The notes: generated by a model not told the origin, from the letters alone. Counted from the first letter of the stretch, positions 8,607 to 16,605 are shown. The stretch is DNA of 22,431 nt from Coemansia sp. RSA 1804 (GCA_027578815.1 JANBTH010000281.1:1-22431); one strand, 5' to 3'. Translations and numbers: made by a program.

Positions 8607-10368
8607 ATGGTTCTGACAATGATGGCAGTGTCCGTTGAGGGATTGTCCGCAGCCGCAGCATCCACCGCTAATAGACAGGCCGCAATAGCCGTTGGCAAAA
8701 CAGCACCACGCCCTGAGTCCGGCAAAGGCACTTGCAATGACCATAAACAAGCGTGGGTCGAGTACTGGAAGCATCCAGACGCCGACAGGCAGCACCAACA
8801 GGGCCCATCAGTCGCCCTACGCGAACTGCTTGAGGATCTGCGATGGCTGTTGCCCAAGGGTCGCTGTCTTGTTGCTGGATGCGGAAACGGGCACGATGCC
8901 GTGTACCTGGCCAAACGAGGCGTCACTTGTGTTGCAATCGATTTCTGCGACGCTGCCATAGAGCGGGCACAAGAGGTATGTATGGCTTTCTGTGATTCCA
9001 AAATGCTCTCAAACATCACTAGAATCCGCATCTTGGCAACCATGCTTTGCCTCAATTAAGGAAGGGCGAAATGTTCTAGAATATAAAGCAGCAAGCAGGG
9101 AGAGAAGTGTGACAACAAGCAGGGCAGAACAACTCCCAGAGTACTCAACGTACACACACCGCACACATGTCCTATTCGGAGGTTCAAATGTCTGCTGTCA
9201 TCTCCTCCCTCCCCCAAACAGCCGAGGCACATGTAGCATCCACCCAATTGTGGCTGGCTGTTTTAACGCCGTAGGCGGGAGTGAAATGTTCTACTCTAGC
9301 AGAGTGCGTTATGGCCATTGTCTTTGCCATTGCCTGGCTGTGACGCTTTCATCTGCCTTTAATGGCAATTGCAATTGCTCTTCTTGCTTTCCCATCCTTG
9401 TCTGCCACCTTTGCCACGAGCAATGGTTTTAGTGTCACAGAAACAAGGGGGAAAACAGCGTGTATGCCGCTGTCCGCTTCGCCTTTTTTTCCTTGCGCAT
9501 GTTTTGATTCCCTATTGTTTTCGGACGGTGCCAAAAAACTGGACATTTGCGTTCTCTTTCTGCATGACAGCTCGTCTGTCTCTTTTTGCGAGACCTACTG
9601 CGACGATAGAATACTAACATTTCAAACCAAGTACTGCTGCTCTTTTGAAATCACTTGTTTGTCTGGTCATTTAAATTAGCTGCTTGCGTCGTGTGACGAT
9701 TTGCCAGCTGGTAAGCTCACGTTTGCTGTGCAGGACTTTTTTGCCTTCAGTTCGCCAGTTCGCTTTACCATGGCCTACGAGTACGGGTAAGTATATGCTT
9801 GAACATAAGGAAACCCTCGCCCCCACACGTTAGTGCCATCTTTTGTGCTTTTCTCGCCGCTAGGCACAGCTTTGCTATAGTTATCCAGCCGCTGCTTAAT
9901 ATTCACAATGAAATGCCTTTTAGTGGTGTGTTTGCGTTGATGACAAAGCGATGTGTGGTTACTGTAGACAACATAACCTGACTTGATTTGCTGGATAACC
10001 CCATTAGAGCGTTATTGCTGGTATCATTCTCTGCAGCGCAGCCTCTATTAAATGCCGGATGACATGCTGAGAGTACCCCTCTTCTTTACATCTGTTGCTG
10101 ATGTTGTAGACTATTTTCGGCAATTCATCCGACGCAGCGCCAGCGATGGGCCGAGACCTATGCGCGGCTGATTGTTCCACAGGGCACATTGATTGTTCTT
10201 CTCTACCCTCTCATCCACCGCGGCCGCACGCCGCCGCACAGAGTGACGATGGCCGACTGCGAAAAGTATCTAAAGAACCACTTTGTTCTTGTACGTGTTG
10301 ATCCGAACTGTAGATGCATCGAGGGAGACGAGGGCAACGAGCTAATGTCTGTTTGGAAACGATTATGA
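8607..10368 (+). CDS. TPMT-family SAM-dependent methyltransferase, three exons (8607-8975, 9680-9786, 10110-10368)
   Basis: This gene is visible only after joining three exons; the product is 244 residues. Exon 1 ends GAG|GTATGT (phase 0). Exon 2 follows ...AATTAG and ends GG|GTAAGT (phase 2). Exon 3 follows TTGTAG and ends at TGA (10366-10368). The joined protein aligns almost without gaps to the neighbour at 10944. It has SAM motif I CLVAGCGNGHD (87-97), the acidic AID (110-112), VQDFFAF (140-146), AYEYGLFSAIHPTQRQRW across the exon 2/3 junction, LIVLLYPL, and VDPNC...MSVWKRL at the end. This is the TPMT/thiol-halide methyltransferase family, which methylates sulfur, selenium or halide acceptors with SAM; the real substrate is unknown. 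An Ala-rich extension (about 1-43) precedes the domain, and the WD-x-G segment before motif I of the neighbour is absent. ATGs at 8619 and 8622 are alternative starts; 8607 has C at -3. Intact splice sites and no stops argue against a pseudogene. Confidence 0.78.
8976..9679 (+). other. Intron 1 of the TPMT-family gene (704 bp)
   Basis: The donor is GTATGT and the acceptor AATTAG, with a consensus TACTAAC branch site at 9612-9618, about 62 nt before the acceptor. It is long for a locus where the other genes are intronless. It contains a 14-bp perfect palindrome (GCAATTGCAATTGC, 9365-9378) and Cys/Ser/Phe-coding-looking open frames with no recognisable domain. The boundary rests on near-gapless alignment of the joined product with the neighbouring paralogue and on an in-frame TAG at 9677-9679 that blocks upstream extension of exon 2. 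Confidence 0.75.
9612..9618 (+). promoter_or_regulatory. Intron branch-site consensus TACTAAC
   Basis: This is the exact yeast-type branch-site consensus, pairing with U2 snRNA, near the end of the 704-bp intron. It supports the call that 8976-9679 is spliced out. Confidence 0.6.
9787..10109 (+). other. Intron 2 of the TPMT-family gene (323 bp)
   Basis: The donor is GTAAGT (consensus) and the acceptor TTGTAG. A pyrimidine-rich stretch precedes the acceptor, and a TGCTGAG branch-like sequence lies about 40 nt upstream. The phase-2 junction restores a Gly codon and gives AYEYG|LFSAIHP, which matches AYDYTFFCALHP in the neighbouring intronless paralogue. Confidence 0.8.
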
Positions 10369-10943
10369 ATCATGCTCATACGTCACTAGTCTGCTTCCAT
10401 GCTTGCCATAATCCGTAGCAATTTAAAATGGCCGCAGAGACTGTATCGCAGGCATTTGTAATCAATTTCCCGACTCCCGCAATTCGGGCCTAATCATCCA
10501 AAGGAACGAGAGCTGTCTTTGTTTTCCCCTCCTCTTTCGCCAAGCAGAGAAAATGCTCTTGCCAATGTGGCACAAAAGAGTGGTGATGCTATCTCCACCA
10601 TTCGTGGCGAACAATTCCGAAGAGCACACTATTTGCCTATAAAAACGATCTTTGCGTCATGTCTATTCTCAGAGCTCCTTTTCTTTTCTTTCTTTTTGAC
10701 AGTGCCATTATCTTTTGGTTACTTTTACGGGTTCATTTGGTATATGGCCATTACAGGGTTAGCTATCAACGTTTTATCTAGGGTTATTGCGTAAAGTACA
10801 GTTGTTACCTGCGGAATATTATCTTCACGTTCCTTATCTAACATATTCTACTTGCTCTTCAGTATTCTCAATCTTGTCGACGAGAAGTAGCGGCTAGTAG
10901 CGCACAAACCGCTTTTCATCTTCAAAGAAAGCGATAGTTCATA
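10369..10943. other. Intergenic region between the two methyltransferase genes
   Basis: These 575 bp hold the 3' flank of the first methyltransferase gene and the promoter of the second. There is pyrimidine-rich sequence around 10515-10545 and T-rich sequence around 10675-10735. An open frame at 10519-10794 encodes hydrophobic sequence but lacks an early ATG. No clear AATAAA, RNA gene or repeat is seen. Confidence 0.5.
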
Positions 10944-11588
10944 ATGTCATACAAAAGAACAACCCCCGTGACGCCCGACGAATATAACAAAATCTGGCAT
11001 AACTGCTGGAATGAAGGCAGAACTATGTGGGACAAGGGCGACATATCGCCTGCGCTGCGTGAGCTGATCGAGGAGAAGAAGTGGAGTCTCCCGAGCGGCG
11101 AGGGCATTGTGCCTGGTTGCGGACGCGGCTATGATGCAATGTTTCTGGCTTCGTCCGATCTGCATATAGTCGGTGCCGATATCAGCCAGATAGCTGTTGA
11201 CACTGCCAACAAGCTGCGCGACGAGAAGGGTATTTCGAGCAGCCTTGTTGACTTCAAGGCTATGGATTTCTTTAACTTTGAGGTGACCAACAAATACCAG
11301 GTCGCCTACGATTACACTTTCTTCTGCGCCCTGCACCCGTCAATGCGCAAGAGCTGGGGCGATCGCTACGCAGAAATCATGGCTCCTGGCGGCCATTTGA
11401 TTGCGCTTATGTATCCGCTTTGGAAGGATGAGAAAGGCAGAGACATTGGACCACCGTTCCTGCTCACCGAAGATGACTACCATCAGGTACTGGATGATAA
11501 TTTCGAGCTTATCCACATCGATCCAAAGTGCAAGACCCATGACACCCGGGTTGGCCATGAGATCATCACTGTTTGGCGTCGCAAGTAG
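10944..11588 (+). CDS. TPMT-family (thiol/halide-type) SAM-dependent methyltransferase, intronless
   Basis: A 214-residue class I methyltransferase of the TPMT superfamily, which includes thiopurine methyltransferases and the plant HOL halide/thiol methyltransferases that detoxify HS-, SCN- or halides as volatile methyl compounds. Visible signatures are IWHNCWNEGRTMWDKG (17-32; compare W-x-CW-x-x-G-x-TPWD-x-G in the family), motif I GIVPGCGRGYD (54-64), acidic GADIS with Asp79, MDFFNF (107-112), YDYTFFCALHPSMRKSW (122-138), GGHLIALMYPLW (149-160) and a terminal TVWRRK. Length is typical. The ATG at 10944 has A at -3. It lies 575 bp after, and in the same direction as, a diverged paralogue (roughly one third identical by eye). 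The substrate cannot be decided from sequence; hydrosulfide or small thiols are plausible by family. Confidence 0.9.
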   Translation: MSYKRTTPVTPDEYNKIWHNCWNEGRTMWDKGDISPALRELIEEKKWSLPSGEGIVPGCGRGYDAMFLASSDLHIVGADISQIAVDTANKLRDEKGISSSLVDFKAMDFFNFEVTNKYQVAYDYTFFCALHPSMRKSWGDRYAEIMAPGGHLIALMYPLWKDEKGRDIGPPFLLTEDDYHQVLDDNFELIHIDPKCKTHDTRVGHEIITVWRRK

Positions 11589-11654
11589 CCACAGGACAAA
11601 GGAAGACCAAACCAGATCGTGATGCTTACGCTTGTCTTCACTTGCCTCCAATGC

Positions 11655-11666
11655 TTTATTAATAAA
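11655..11666. terminator. Palindromic two-strand poly(A) signal (TTTATTAATAAA)
   Basis: This 12-bp perfect palindrome presents AATAAA on the plus strand (11661-11666) for the methyltransferase ending at 11588, and on the minus strand (11655-11660) for the gene ending at 11752. The signals lie 73 and about 90 nt past their respective stop codons, which is a normal distance. The convergent genes are only 163 bp apart, so the transcripts probably overlap at their 3' ends. Sequence and spacing are observed; use is inferred. Confidence 0.55.
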
Positions 11667-11751
11667 TTCCCAGGCAGAAATGATCAAAATATGCGGTTGC
11701 TTTTGCACTATAGGAAGAAAAAATATGATCTCCTTGTTGCCATCTTCACCA

Positions 11752-12831
11752 TTAACGAATGCTTTGTCTCAAGCATGGCGGTGTGAGAATGTTGGTATTT
11801 ATCTGTGTTTTCGGCGTTCTATTCCTGTTTTTGTTGTTGACACCGCTGTTGCTATTGCTATTGATATTGCCATTACAAAACCCTAGCACTTGGGGTTCGT
11901 ACACAATACGGTTGCTATTTCTGCCAGAGCTTCCCGTTGCATACGATGATGGCAGTTCTAAAATGGACGCCTGCCTCTGTGCTCCACTTTTGCTGTTGGT
12001 ATTATTTTTTTGCCTGGCTGCCACATTCTGTGTGGTTGTAGTGTTGTTGCGTACAGCAGCATTTGTCGTAGCAAACGGATGACTTCTCATTGGTTTCCTC
12101 GAAGACACAGGAGCTGGTGGTAGCAAATTCAAACGCCGACACATTGCCAGATTTGACTCTGCTCTTCGTGGATGATTTAAGCTAGTCGAATCCATAGTAT
12201 TTGTGTATTCTAATGGACGCTGTTCTGGTGACAAGGACATGTCGTCAAGCAGCAACAAAAGATCCTTGACGTTGTTGCCACGTTGAACAGAAAGACCTTC
12301 ATTCCCTCCATTTTGGCCCTTGCTACGTGCAAGAACAGTGCGTTCTGGAAAAAGATTGCAAGCGTTTGGAAGAGTGCTGTGTCCATTGTTCCTTTTGGAT
12401 AATGCTGGGGCTGAGTACTCACATGGCTGGTTTTTATTGCGATCTTCATGGCTTGAAGATCGAAAGGGGGTGACATTCTCGCAGTCTGAACTGGGTGATC
12501 TATGGCTCCTCTCCTTTAGCGGGGCTTCTCTCATGGCAATCTTCCTATGTACATGTTCTACAAACCGTTTACTAGTCGGATCAAAGTTCTCTTTCTCTGC
12601 CCGGATGCGCGAGTTTGGCGATAGCACAAAGTCCTTATTTCCATTCAATTCTTTGACCGCTGCGCGCCCATCAGTCTCTGGCTGAGCCTTGTGCATCAGA
12701 TTCCGTTTGGGCTTTGGCAAAAGGCCGCTTGAGGATGCAGTGCTCGAAGTCGCGACCTGTGATGTATCAGAATACACCTTGAATGAAGCTTTCATCCGTG
12801 GTAGTTTGCCTTGGCTGTTGCAAAATGACAT
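11752..12831 (-). CDS. Unrecognised Ser/Asn-rich protein with KEN box, RxL motif and S/T-P sites
   Basis: A 359-residue, mostly disordered protein that I cannot assign to a named family. It has a basic KPKR stretch (40-43), a KEN box in RAEKENFDP (80-82), an RRLNL motif (232-236) matching the cyclin-docking RxL pattern, and six minimal CDK sites (Ser71, Ser112, Thr121, Ser201, Thr339, Thr350, each before Pro). A leucine run lies at 190-195 (KDLLLLLDDMSLSP), and Asn-rich low complexity fills 259-346. KEN boxes mark APC/C substrates, so a cell-cycle-regulated protein is possible, but short motifs occur by chance. I chose the ATG at 12831 (A at -3). An in-frame ATG at 12948 would add 39 Phe/Leu/Cys/Pro-rich residues that look like translated pyrimidine-rich leader. 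It converges on the methyltransferase gene. Confidence 0.62.
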   Translation of the reverse strand: MSFCNSQGKLPRMKASFKVYSDTSQVATSSTASSSGLLPKPKRNLMHKAQPETDGRAAVKELNGNKDFVLSPNSRIRAEKENFDPTSKRFVEHVHRKIAMREAPLKERSHRSPSSDCENVTPFRSSSHEDRNKNQPCEYSAPALSKRNNGHSTLPNACNLFPERTVLARSKGQNGGNEGLSVQRGNNVKDLLLLLDDMSLSPEQRPLEYTNTMDSTSLNHPRRAESNLAMCRRLNLLPPAPVSSRKPMRSHPFATTNAAVRNNTTTTQNVAARQKNNTNSKSGAQRQASILELPSSYATGSSGRNSNRIVYEPQVLGFCNGNINSNSNSGVNNKNRNRTPKTQINTNILTPPCLRQSIR

Positions 12832-13168
12832 TATTACAGGAAAATCCAGCAGTGGGTTAAAAAGGCAAGAAAAAACACATAAACAAACAAAATGAAGCTG
12901 GCGTGGAAAAAAAGAAGGAGAGGAGAGCAAAGGCAAACACAAGAACATACTATTTCCTTCCTGCTTAACAAACAACCATGCGGAGAAAGGACAAGCAGAA
13001 CAAAACTTTTTTTGCTGATATTAAAAACAAGGCAAGAAAAAGTAAACAAGCAAAAGGTAAACAAAAAGTTGCAACTGTCCCGATCCCTAACCCCAAAGAA
13101 AAGATAATAGCGAGCGACAGCTGAATTCAAAATATTGATTTTATTGCAAAAAATAGCCTTTACATGCT
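12832..13168. other. Intergenic region upstream of the KEN-box gene
   Basis: These 337 bp lie between two minus-strand genes. On the plus strand the region is purine-rich and strongly A-rich (around 12890-13070), so it is a pyrimidine-rich leader for the minus-strand gene. It contains the poly(A) signal of the F-box gene near its right end. No other gene or RNA is seen. Confidence 0.5.
13140..13145 (-). terminator. Poly(A) signal AATAAA for the F-box gene
   Basis: AATAAA on the minus strand lies about 24 nt past the F-box gene stop codon (13169-13171), a suitable place for 3' end formation. Confidence 0.45.
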
Positions 13169-15223
13169 CTAGTCAAGAATAGAGGTGGAGTTAAGCTTTA
13201 GCACGGCAGTTGCTGGAATGCCAGAAAAATCATCTCTGACACATTTGGCACGTATGCGCAGATACTTCAGATACGGCCATCTTTGTTGGCCAAACGTCTT
13301 CCGAACGGCATCAATGGAGAACTTTTGGACATCCATCATGTCAAGCACCTGCAGTCTTCCCAAGATCAATGGATTGAGCGAGAGCAGAAAGTTGTCATCC
13401 AAGCGTAAACAGCTCCACATTTGCAACACGCGCAGGTTTGTGCACGTGGTGACAAGCTCTGACATTGCCACAGAGCTCACCGGACATCCGCCAACGTTAA
13501 GGCTGACGAGCGACTGCGACAAGCTGCCGATGATTGCGCGGATCGTTACATCAGTCACATTTGTTGCTCTTACGCGTAGCCCTCGCAGTCGCGAGCAGTG
13601 CTCAACCACGGGCAGCAGATCCTTGTCACTCAGCTCCACCCGGTTAGTGACATCAAGGCTCTTCAGGGCACGGAGCTGCTCCGAGACAAGCTGCAGTGGC
13701 TGTGTGTCCCACATTATAAAGTCGCTCAGATTTAGACGCTCCAGGCGCGGATACGCCTGAAACAAGCGCGCCAGGATTCCTAGTCTACGACTGTGGCTCG
13801 AGATCCCTGTTGGATTCCTCACCACCGCCTCGAGAACGCCCGTACAGTATCGCTCCATAAACTGATGCATCCTCAACACCGTTCCTTCCGAGATCTCGTG
13901 GTGCTGGTATGAGTTTGAGTGCATCGAGCCGGCCTGTTGGTTGGACTGGCTTCCAATTCGCGAGGATGTGGATCCATTAGTTGCTCCAGCCATTCCGAAC
14001 CCTGTGGGTCTTGCTCCCCAGCTGCTCCCAGAAGCCGACTGAGATATTGGCTCGCTAATCACATTTCCTGGGCCCGGCGTTCCAGGAATCGGTACAGCAT
14101 AGATGGGAGGAAGCATTGGCGAAGGCAGCGTTGCCACACTTGCCCGCGACAGGCGCCGACTGGTCCCACCTTCGCCGTTGATGCTTGGAGTCGCTGAAAC
14201 AGAGATGTCTATTTGCGGTGTTGAGTTGCTGGAGCCTTGCCGTTGCCGCGATATCGACGCTAATGACAGTGGCGAGGGTGGTGGGATGTGGCTTGTTGGG
14301 CTCTGAGGCTGCTGCTGTGGCGATGATATGCTGTTAAAAATGCTGCTATGGTTTGTGCTGGAAATCGATGCTGGGGTTGCAGAAGGTGGAAGGGTATTAT
14401 TATTTGCTGTGGAGCCTTCTAAATCATTTCGGCCGCCTTGTTGCTGTTGTTGCTGCTGCTGCTGCTGTTGTTGTTGCTGCTGCTGGTTGTGGGGTGCTAA
14501 TGAGCCGGAACGCGAGACTGGCCGCGACAAAGACAGGCTCCTGGAATTTGACGTGCTCATGCGCCTCGAAGACCTGCTTCCGCCAACCTGAGACTCCAGA
14601 ATTGGAGGCGCAATAATCACCTTGCGTACCAGATGACCAAGATGGACCAGTACAGGCTTCATTGCAGCCAACCGACGCTTGTCAAGAGGAAACGTCATTG
14701 TGCGCCAAAGTAACGGGTTCCCCGCAGACCGCCACTGCCGTGACACCAGCACCACCGACTTCAAGCTGTCCACTGTCAGATACATAAAAATTTGGCGCCA
14801 GAGCTCGGTGGGAAGATGCTGGAACGAGGATGAGGTTGAGGAGAATGAGGATATCGAGACCGATCGCTTCAGCTGGTACGATGAGAGCGACTCTGTCTCG
14901 GTTGCCGCCGTGGAATCGAGCATCGACGAGGTAGAAGCATACGAAGCTGCAATGGAGGAAACGTTTGATGGTGGTGGATAGTGGTAGAGATTGGTGCCGC
15001 TGAATATGCCCATTCCATAGCCGCCAGAGTAGCTAGGTGGCCGAGTGCCGCTGTTACTGCCGCGCCCAATGGATCCGCTGGCCGTGCTGCTGCGACGTCG
15101 CCATCCCGGGATGTCCACCGACGACATTGGCGTATAGAGCAAGCAGGTTGGTGCGTGCTCGTCATGGTTGCTCGAAGCCGCCGAGCAAGTGCAGTACTCC
15201 TCCTCTCCTGTCTGGTTTTCCAT
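13169..15223 (-). CDS. F-box protein with C-terminal leucine-rich repeats
   Basis: F-box proteins bind Skp1 and present substrates to SCF ubiquitin ligases. The 684-residue protein has a Ser/Gly-rich N-terminus (1-134), an F-box at about 135-178 (LPTELWRQIFMYL, then VVLVSRQWRSAGNPLLWRT), a long disordered middle (210-440) with a 16-residue glutamine run (247-262) and many Ser-Pro/Pro-Ser pairs, and LRR-like repeats from about 492 to the end (RLERLNLS, LKSLDVTN, LRGLRVRATNVTD, LVSLNVGGC, LRVLQMWSC, LQVLDMMD, LKYLRIR). This is an FBXL-type layout. The substrate is unknown. The first in-frame ATG is at 15223; earlier open codons have no ATG. It diverges from the proteasome beta1 gene. Poly-Q length may vary between strains. 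Confidence 0.87.
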   Translation of the reverse strand: MENQTGEEEYCTCSAASSNHDEHAPTCLLYTPMSSVDIPGWRRRSSTASGSIGRGSNSGTRPPSYSGGYGMGIFSGTNLYHYPPPSNVSSIAASYASTSSMLDSTAATETESLSSYQLKRSVSISSFSSTSSSFQHLPTELWRQIFMYLTVDSLKSVVLVSRQWRSAGNPLLWRTMTFPLDKRRLAAMKPVLVHLGHLVRKVIIAPPILESQVGGSRSSRRMSTSNSRSLSLSRPVSRSGSLAPHNQQQQQQQQQQQQQQQQGGRNDLEGSTANNNTLPPSATPASISSTNHSSIFNSISSPQQQPQSPTSHIPPPSPLSLASISRQRQGSSNSTPQIDISVSATPSINGEGGTSRRLSRASVATLPSPMLPPIYAVPIPGTPGPGNVISEPISQSASGSSWGARPTGFGMAGATNGSTSSRIGSQSNQQAGSMHSNSYQHHEISEGTVLRMHQFMERYCTGVLEAVVRNPTGISSHSRRLGILARLFQAYPRLERLNLSDFIMWDTQPLQLVSEQLRALKSLDVTNRVELSDKDLLPVVEHCSRLRGLRVRATNVTDVTIRAIIGSLSQSLVSLNVGGCPVSSVAMSELVTTCTNLRVLQMWSCLRLDDNFLLSLNPLILGRLQVLDMMDVQKFSIDAVRKTFGQQRWPYLKYLRIRAKCVRDDFSGIPATAVLKLNSTSILD
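14438..14485 (-). repeat. Interrupted CAG/CAA repeat (16 glutamine codons)
   Basis: Sixteen consecutive CAG/CAA codons on the minus strand form the poly-Q run of the F-box protein. CAA interruptions break the array into pure CAG blocks of at most five, which should reduce length instability. It lies in the disordered region between F-box and LRRs. Confidence 0.9.
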
Positions 15224-15820
15224 AGAAGCGTGTGTGCGTGTGGAAATAAGACAAAAACACCTCGCGTCCCGGAGAAATATAAAGTACACGGCGGGAGGAA
15301 ATAAAGAAAACTCAAATGAAGAGGCAGGAGAAATGAAGAAAGAAGGCACGAATGAGCAAAGTCAAAGATACATTTAAAGGCAGCAGCGTTCCCCCTTCTC
15401 TTTTCGCTTCCACAAAGGCTGTAATTTCTCCCGCCATCAGACCAGACAAAAAATATGTGCAATGGTCCACGTGCTGGCCTCCAGCCAACCAGACAAAGCC
15501 AAAGCCAAAGCCACAGTTCTGCTGTTGCTCGCTCTCTTCCATTTTCCAGCTTTTAAAGCAAACGAAAGCAGGCTGCCGATTTCAGATGCTGGAAATTAGA
15601 TCGGCTTGATCGCGGTGCATACGCAAGCAGCATGTGTATAAGCAGTTCGCCAGGCCTTTTCTCCTCTCCTTTTTTCCTTTGCCTCCCTGGCTACGTTTCT
15701 AATTCACATTGCAAAAGCTCCTTTTCTATTTTATCTCATAAACCAATCTGTTGTTTGCATTGGACTCTTCGGCTTCTTGACTGTCTGCTATACAATCTGC
15801 AAATCCGCAACTAGCCAAAC
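15224..15820. other. Divergent promoter region, F-box gene / proteasome beta1
   Basis: These 597 bp separate two divergent start codons. Visible elements are a CACGTG E-box (15468-15473), a short AAAGCC hexamer repeat near 15495-15512, and C/T-rich sequence upstream of the proteasome start (about 15655-15780). I find no GGTGGCAAA element, the Rpn4 site of yeast proteasome promoters. No RNA gene is seen. Confidence 0.5.
15468..15473. promoter_or_regulatory. E-box (CACGTG) in the F-box/PRE3 divergent promoter
   Basis: A perfect bHLH-core palindrome lies about 245 bp from the F-box start and 350 bp from the proteasome start. A single hexamer; function is inferred only from motif identity and placement. 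Confidence 0.22.
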
Positions 15821-16459
15821 ATGCCGCAGCTTAAACCAGGAGAAATCAGCATGGGAACCACCATTATGGCGGTTCAATTCGATGGTGGGGTCGTGCTCGG
15901 TGCCGATTCACGCACATCTAGTGGCACCTACGTTTCCAATCGTGTTTCAGACAAGCTCACAAAGGTGCATGACCGGATCTACTGCTGCCGCTCTGGATCC
16001 GCTGCAGACACACAGGCAGTTGCGGACGTGGTGAGATACCATCTTGCGCTGTACACTGCTCAGCATGGCGAGGAGCCTACTGTCAAGGTTGCTGCGTCTC
16101 TGTTCCAGCAGATTTGCTACGACAACAAAGACAATCTGATGGCGGGAATCATTGTTGCTGGATGGGACAAGGTCGATGGTGCTTCGGTGTATGAAATCCC
16201 CTTGGGCGGTTCCATACACAAGCTCCCCTTTACATTGGCCGGTTCGGGATCCACCTTTATCTATGGGTACTGCGACAAACTGTTCCGCCCAGACATGACC
16301 AAGGACGAGTGTATTGAGTTTGTAAAGAACTCTGTGTCTCTGGCAATATCGAGAGATGGGTCTTCGGGTGGTGTTATTCGCGTAGCAGCTATAACCGAGG
16401 ATGGCGTTGAAAGACAGGTCGTGCATGGGAACAATCTGCCGCAACAATTCCTTGGGTGA
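15821..16459 (+). CDS. PRE3: 20S proteasome subunit beta1 (PSMB6/Pre3), caspase-like catalytic subunit
   Basis: This subunit supplies the post-acidic (caspase-like) proteolytic site of the 20S core, in cytosol and nucleus. The 212-residue precursor has a short propeptide (1-12) ending SMG. Autocleavage before Thr13 frees the catalytic N-terminal threonine (TTIMAVQFDGGVVLGADSR). In mature numbering Thr1, Asp17 and Lys33 are all present, and Arg45 (IYCCR) gives the S1 pocket its preference for acidic residues, which fixes the identity as beta1 and not beta2 or beta5. CRSGSAADTQAVAD and the GSGSTFIYGYCD segment are typical of the subunit. The very short propeptide resembles yeast Pre3 in type. 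The ATG has A at -3. There are no introns. It shares a promoter region with an F-box protein gene. Confidence 0.98.
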   Translation: MPQLKPGEISMGTTIMAVQFDGGVVLGADSRTSSGTYVSNRVSDKLTKVHDRIYCCRSGSAADTQAVADVVRYHLALYTAQHGEEPTVKVAASLFQQICYDNKDNLMAGIIVAGWDKVDGASVYEIPLGGSIHKLPFTLAGSGSTFIYGYCDKLFRPDMTKDECIEFVKNSVSLAISRDGSSGGVIRVAAITEDGVERQVVHGNNLPQQFLG

Positions 16460-16599
16460 ACATACTATGCTGTGCCTTTTTTCTTATCTTTTCAAGTGGT
16501 GTGCCTTTGCATTTCCTTTATTCGTATTGTTTAAAATTAAATCATTTTACAAATGTGCTTTCATTTTTCGCATCTTTGCAAACACTAAAAGGGTTTTGG

Positions 16600-16605
16600 A
16601 ATAAA
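16600..16605 (+). terminator. Poly(A) signal AATAAA for proteasome beta1
   Basis: AATAAA lies about 140 nt after the stop codon of the proteasome gene, in AT-rich sequence. It is the best candidate 3' end signal for this transcript. Confidence 0.45.

Noticed and set aside
9711..9733. A 23-bp micro-intron (GTAAGC...GTGCAG) inside exon 2 of the first methyltransferase
   Set aside because: Removing 23 bp would shift the frame, whereas reading through gives LPAGKLTFAVQDFFAF, which aligns with the paralogue. It is also shorter than plausible spliceosomal introns.
10519..10794. 91-codon open frame encoding a hydrophobic peptide between the two methyltransferases
   Set aside because: It opens at TTG and has no early ATG, and the hydrophobicity follows from T-rich promoter sequence. 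No family resemblance.
15224..15349. 42-residue N-terminal extension of the F-box protein
   Set aside because: The open frame begins at GTG and the first ATG is at 15223.
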